A stretch of DNA of 8,633 nucleotides from Clostridiales bacterium (GTDB lineage Bacteria > Bacillota > Clostridia > Oscillospirales > Acutalibacteraceae). A model generated the notes under the pieces. That model did no database searches. It was not told where the DNA came from and saw nothing but the letters and a program-made list of their open reading frames with translations. The position numbers and the translations under genes are program-made. Shown one piece after another: positions 6,427 to 8,633 of this stretch (within the stretch, counting starts at the first letter, position 1; each line of letters opens with the position of its first letter). The DNA lies in contig JAAVYX010000066.1 of the NCBI GenBank assembly GCA_022791355.1, positions 1-8,633 on the forward strand, written 5' to 3'.

Positions 6427-7074
6427 ATGCGAAGGGGACGGTTAACCCTTATATGCATTCTGCCCTGCGCTTTTTGCTTGCTGGCCGTTTTGGTTTTCAC
6501 CGGCGCGTTTTTACCGGTGGAGCAGTCGGTCTACAGTATAACGGCGGAGTTGATCAGCCCGGGAATGACCCTGGTCATGCGGGCGGTTACCGAGCTTGGC
6601 AGCGCTTTACCAGTGATTCTGCTTTGCCTGCTCCTCTTGCTGATTCGAAAGATCCGTTGGCGGGCAGGCATACCGGCGGTAGCCTGCGTCTGCGCCTCAG
6701 TGATATGCAACCAGGTTTTAAAGTATATATTTCATCGGCCCCGTCCTACCGTTTTGCGGCTGGCCCCGGCGGATGGGTTCAGCTTTCCCAGCGGACATTC
6801 GATGAATAACGCAGCCTTGTATATTGCGCTTGCGCTGCTGCTTGTGCCGCTGCTGAGCAGGCTGTGGCAGCGTATATTGGCCTTTTCCGGTTTTATGCTT
6901 CCGCCTTTTTGGGTGGGGGTATCCCGTATCTACCTGGGCGTGCATTATTTCGGCGATGTGCTGTGCGGCTGGTTGCTGGGCTGCTGGTTTGCGCTGATTG
7001 CCGCCGCCTTATGGAAAAGGTACGGAGCGGTCCTTTGCGACAGACTGCGCAAAGGAGGTAAAAGGGGGGGCTAA
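6427..7074 (+). CDS. PAP2-family membrane phosphatase
   Basis: This 215-residue integral membrane protein has the complete three-part acid phosphatase signature: K99 to P107 (KX6RP, ending HRPRP), PSGH at 121-124, and SRIYLGVHYFGD (S166, R167, H173, D177). The family removes phosphate from lipid substrates such as undecaprenyl pyrophosphate, phosphatidate or phosphatidylglycerophosphate; which one cannot be told from sequence. Hydrophobic stretches at about 5-28, 45-74, 80-98, 128-146, 150-165 and 178-196 fit the usual six-helix fold, with the active site facing outside. An AAGGAG site at 6414-6419 sets the start. It is a single-gene unit following a leader with a stem. The C-terminus is short and basic (RLRKGGKRGG). 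No terminator follows; the tRNA promoter begins about 30 bases later. Confidence 0.92.
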   Translation: MRRGRLTLICILPCAFCLLAVLVFTGAFLPVEQSVYSITAELISPGMTLVMRAVTELGSALPVILLCLLLLLIRKIRWRAGIPAVACVCASVICNQVLKYIFHRPRPTVLRLAPADGFSFPSGHSMNNAALYIALALLLVPLLSRLWQRILAFSGFMLPPFWVGVSRIYLGVHYFGDVLCGWLLGCWFALIAAALWKRYGAVLCDRLRKGGKRGG

Positions 7075-7102
7075 AGATTTTTGAAAAAATAGAAAAAAGG
7101 AC

Positions 7103-7134
7103 TTGCATTTTTCCCTTTTTTGTGATAATATAAT
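7103..7134 (+). promoter_or_regulatory. Promoter of tRNA-Pro
   Basis: TTGCAT (7103-7108) lies in AT-rich DNA, with overlapping -10 candidates GATAAT (7124-7129) and TATAAT (7129-7134). The TATAAT box has a 20-bp spacer from that -35, while intermediate hexamers give 17. A start near 7141 would put the tRNA almost at the 5' end of the transcript. The exact -10 is uncertain. Confidence 0.6.
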
Positions 7135-7143
7135 TTCTGTCGT

Positions 7144-7220
7144 CCGGGTGTGGCTCAGCTTGGTAGAGCGCTTGACTGGGGGTCAAGAGGCCGTGAGTTC
7201 AAATCTCGCCACTCGGACCA
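7144..7220 (+). tRNA. tRNA-Pro (anticodon GGG)
   Basis: A complete 77-base cloverleaf folds by eye. The acceptor stem is CCGGGTG with CACTCGG (one G-T pair), the D stem GCTC/GAGC, the anticodon stem CTTGA/TCAAG with loop CTGGGGG, and the T stem GTGAG/CTCGC around TTCAAAT. The discriminator is A and CCA is encoded. The anticodon GGG at 7178-7180 reads the proline codons CCC and CCU. Its own promoter and terminator flank it. It lies next to a stretch of accessory DNA with an integrase remnant, and tRNA 3' ends are common integration sites. Confidence 0.96.
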
Positions 7221-7222
7221 CG

Positions 7223-7259
7223 AGCAGGTCTGCCGTATTTGGCAGACCTGCTTTATTTT
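7223..7259 (+). terminator. Rho-independent terminator of tRNA-Pro
   Basis: A perfect 12-bp stem (AGCAGGTCTGCC at 7223-7234, GGCAGACCTGCT at 7241-7252) with a 6-base loop is followed by TTTATTTTT. It begins three bases after the tRNA CCA. Confidence 0.95.
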
Positions 7260-7377
7260 TCTTCTGTTTTCTCTGTAGTTCTCCTGTATTCTCGTTTTTA
7301 TGTCAGACAAATCCTATAAGAACACGCGAACCCAATAAAAAGTTTATGGGATTTCCTCAATTTTTGTCCGAAATACC

Positions 7378-7406
7378 TTGTACTCTAATCCTCCAAATGC
7401 TATAAT
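7378..7406 (+). promoter_or_regulatory. Promoter of the beta-flower gene
   Basis: TTGTAC (7378-7383) and a perfect TATAAT (7401-7406) are 17 bp apart, and TGC before the -10 makes it an extended -10. The predicted start near 7413 leaves a leader of about 35 bases. Between the tRNA terminator and this promoter (7260-7377) I see only AT-rich DNA. Confidence 0.8.
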
Positions 7407-7442
7407 TATTCCAAATTTTATATCTATGTTCGATTGGAGGAT
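7388..7442 (+). promoter_or_regulatory. Inverted repeat: promoter spacer against ribosome binding site
   Basis: ATCCTCCAA (7388-7396) is the exact reverse complement of TTGGAGGAT (7434-7442), which contains the GGAGG ribosome binding site of the next gene. The left arm sits between -35 and -10, so it is absent from transcripts of the local promoter but present in read-through transcripts from upstream, where it could hide the ribosome binding site. The two arms could instead be a DNA operator. This is inference from position only. Confidence 0.4.
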
Positions 7443-7447
7443 CTATC

Positions 7448-7822
7448 ATGACTTTTTATGACCTGCATGGAAGAGCGGTTGCTTATCTATATGATGATGG
7501 AGAACATATCTATCTATTCAACGGAAAACCTGTAGCCTATTTATACGATAATGCGGTCTACGGTTTTAATGGTCATCATTTAGGATGGTTTGAAAATGGA
7601 TGGATTAGGGATTTAAGGGGCAACTGTGCTTTTTTTACTGAAAATTCAAGCGGTGGTCCTGCAAAACCCGCAAAATGTGCTAAACCCGCAAAATGTGCTA
7701 AACCTGCAAAATGTGCTAGGTATGCAAGGCCTGCAAAATATGCAAAATATGCCAGGCACGCCAAAGCGGCTAAAACAGCATCTTGGTCACAATTATCTGG
7801 AGAATCTTTTTTCAATCAATAA
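7448..7822 (+). CDS. 4-fold beta-flower-type small protein with Ala-Lys tail
   Basis: This 124-residue protein fits the family named 4-fold beta flower protein, of unknown function. Residues 1-65 show four related strand-turn-strand units of about 15 residues: FYDLHGRAVAYLYDDG, HIYLFNGKPVAYLYDN, AVYGFNGHHLGWFENG and WIRDLRGNCAFFTEN. After a GG hinge, residues 72-110 form 13 uninterrupted triads of Ala, then Lys or Arg, then a variable residue (P, C, Y, H, A, T). The end is SWSQLSGESFFNQ. There is no signal peptide or membrane segment, so it should be cytoplasmic. GGAGG at 7436-7440 lies 7 bases before the ATG, and an extended -10 promoter precedes it. The gene is AT-richer than the core genes and lies between tRNA-Pro and an integrase remnant, suggesting acquired DNA. 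The tail could bind nucleic acid or another anionic polymer, which is inference only. Confidence 0.85.
   Translation: MTFYDLHGRAVAYLYDDGEHIYLFNGKPVAYLYDNAVYGFNGHHLGWFENGWIRDLRGNCAFFTENSSGGPAKPAKCAKPAKCAKPAKCARYARPAKYAKYARHAKAAKTASWSQLSGESFFNQ
7664..7717 (+). repeat. Three tandem 18-bp repeats inside the beta-flower gene
   Basis: AAACCCGCAAAATGTGCT occurs at 7664-7681 and 7682-7699 exactly, and at 7700-7717 with one C-to-T change. Each copy codes KPAKCA. Degenerate 9-base relatives (AT GCAAAA type) continue to about 7752. As a multiple of three, gain or loss of a copy keeps the frame. Confidence 0.93.
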
Positions 7823-7910
7823 TAAATGATAAAACCTCTTGCTGACGGCCTGCAAACCGTTGATATGACTGGCTTTTTTGAAGTCCTATAATTATACTCC
7901 GACCAGACCT

Positions 7911-7948
7911 GCGGTCGGCAATTCGTGATGAGTTGCCGACTGCTTTTT
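7911..7948 (+). terminator. Rho-independent terminator downstream of the beta-flower gene
   Basis: GCGGTCGGCAA (7911-7921) pairs with TTGCCGACTGC (7933-7943) with one G-T pair, followed by TTTTTATTTT. It lies about 90 bases after the beta-flower stop and is the first clear terminator for it. The bases just before it, ACTCCGACCA (7896-7905), resemble a tRNA 3' end. Confidence 0.88.
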
Positions 7949-7999
7949 ATTTTGTCGCTCGACCATAAACGAGATCTCTTTCGTCACCTGTTGACATAG

Positions 8000-8049
8000 A
8001 AAACCGCGTGAAACCGCTTATTTCTAAGGGTTTCAGCGGTTTTTCTTTT
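8000..8049 (+). terminator. Long stem terminator, probably bidirectional
   Basis: AAAACCGC-TGAAACC (8000-8015, one bulged G at 8008) pairs with GGTTTCA-GCGGTTTT (8029-8043), a stem of about 15 bp, followed by TTTTTCTTTTT on the + side. On the - strand the stem ends in TTTTC, so it could also stop transcription of the integrase remnant at 8107-8456. Confidence 0.8.
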
Positions 8050-8106
8050 TGCCTAGATTAGTGAAAAAACCGCTCAAAATCGTTCAATAATCAGACGGTT
8101 GCTACG

Positions 8107-8456
8107 TTAAGACCATTTTTTTACCGCTTCGAACAACGTATTTGCACACTGTTTTATATAGTGGTTTATGTCAACGCTAAAATCACTATGCCCCATCAAG
8201 GCAATCATATCTTCCGGCTTTACCCCTGCCGCACTCATGCGAGTGGCAAAGGTGCGGCGGGTGGCATGCGGCGTTAGTGCGAACCCCTGATTGCTGTAAG
8301 GGCAGGCTTATAACAACGCTTCCTGAAATAATCTGCGGTGTATGCTTTTCCGTCCGGCCGGCAAAAAATCGTATCCCCACTCTTTTCTGCCCATTCATAC
8401 GGTAGGCCGAAATGAACGCGCGATGAAAGATAGATAAAGAAACAACTGGAGGAGGA
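8107..8456 (-). pseudogene. Tyrosine integrase, C-terminal remnant with frameshift
   Basis: Read on the - strand, the end of a phage-type tyrosine recombinase is clear: LTPHATRRTFATRMSAAG, then LMGHSDFSVDINHYIKQ, then a stop at 8107-8109. The catalytic HxxR (HATR), second histidine (GHSD) and nucleophile tyrosine (NHYIK, ten residues later) are present. Upstream, in another frame, YEWAEKSGDTIFCRPDG and AYTADYFRKRCYKPALTAI belong to the same domain. The two frames would join if one G were added to the four-G run (CCCC at 8284-8287 on +). The N-terminal DNA-binding domain, the first catalytic arginine and a start codon are missing, and a stop at 8457-8459 closes the upper frame. The boundary at 8456 is the limit of the open frame; recognisable similarity begins near 8425. 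Such enzymes integrate mobile elements, often at tRNA genes, and a tRNA lies 890 bases away. Confidence 0.85.
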
Positions 8457-8524
8457 TTACGCGAAGGATCAGCTGAGCTTGAAAGAGTACATAGACCCCC
8501 TTACGAGCAGCAAGAGCAGGTAGG

Positions 8525-8546
8525 CAAAAAAGCCGCTTAAGCGGCT
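8525..8546 (-). terminator. Terminator on the - strand at the right-edge gene
   Basis: AGCCGCTTAAGCGGCT (8531-8546) is a perfect 16-base palindrome. On the - strand it is followed by TTTTTTG. It overlaps the last codons and stop (8537-8539) of the gene entering from the right. Confidence 0.75.
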
Positions 8547-8632
8547 GCCCGAGATTGTAATGCGGCGTCAAACTTCCATGTCCCTTTAGGGACTAAGTCC
8601 GTATCTGGACCTTCTAGCGCCTGGGCAAACCG
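8537..8632 (-). CDS. Unrecognised protein, C-terminal end (start outside window)
   Basis: On the - strand, 31 codons run in from the right edge and end with TAA at 8537-8539. The visible end includes LEGPDTDLVPKGTWKFDAAL and finishes QSRAAA. It is an ordinary mixed-composition protein tail, and a terminator overlaps its stop, which supports a real gene end. I do not recognise the family, and too little is in view to describe a fold or function. It shares its strand with the integrase remnant, so it may belong to the same acquired element. Confidence 0.5.
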   Translation of the reverse strand, partial: RFAQALEGPDTDLVPKGTWKFDAALQSRAAA

Positions 8633-8633
8633 C

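Noticed and set aside
7103..7220. tRNA region as part of a coding frame (7103-7405, +)
   Set aside because: The frame runs through a complete tRNA cloverleaf and its terminator and has no ribosome binding site.
7664..7752. Repeats inside the beta-flower gene as a CRISPR array
   Set aside because: The 18-bp units are directly adjacent, without spacers, and keep the reading frame, so they are a coding tandem repeat.
8186..8398. Open frame of 70 codons on the - strand in the integrase remnant
   Set aside because: It is in neither of the two frames that carry the recombinase motifs, so it is a shadow.

Overview
The window looks like a chromosome segment from a Gram-positive anaerobe of the class Clostridia, most likely near Oscillospirales. 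The signs are the gene order aroQ-pepP-efp, a YqeG-type phosphatase, a CD1247-type acidic zinc-ribbon protein, strong GGAGG ribosome binding sites, GC-rich core genes and intergenic hairpin clusters. No species can be named from sequence alone.

Positions 1-6042 are core genome, all genes on the + strand. The window opens inside leuS (leucyl-tRNA synthetase, C-terminal part). rpsU (ribosomal protein S21) follows with a consensus promoter and its own terminator. Positions 1208-1521 hold no convincing gene but contain a run of eight hairpins. A tightly packed cluster follows: yqeG-like HAD phosphatase, endonuclease IV-like TIM-barrel protein, aroQ (type II dehydroquinase) and pepP-like aminopeptidase, with ATGA overlaps at two of the three junctions. 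efp (elongation factor P) has its own leader and candidate promoters. A second, smaller hairpin cluster separates efp from the CD1247-type protein, which ends in a clear terminator. leuS, rpsU and efp are translation genes; PepP and EF-P both concern proline-containing proteins, though their adjacency is mainly conserved synteny.

Positions 6106-7260 hold a PAP2-family membrane phosphatase with its own leader, then a complete tRNA-Pro(GGG) with promoter and terminator.

Positions 7260-8633 are AT-richer and look like accessory DNA. They hold a small 4-fold beta-flower-type protein with a period-3 Ala-Lys tail, two strong terminators, the C-terminal remnant of a tyrosine integrase on the - strand (one base out of frame and lacking its N-terminus), and the end of an unrecognised - strand gene running off the right edge. 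The tRNA, cargo gene and integrase remnant suggest a decayed integrative element beside tRNA-Pro. No complete undescribed multi-gene system is visible. The best candidates for something new are the hairpin clusters, the beta-flower protein with its repetitive basic tail, and the endonuclease IV-like protein with one altered metal ligand.
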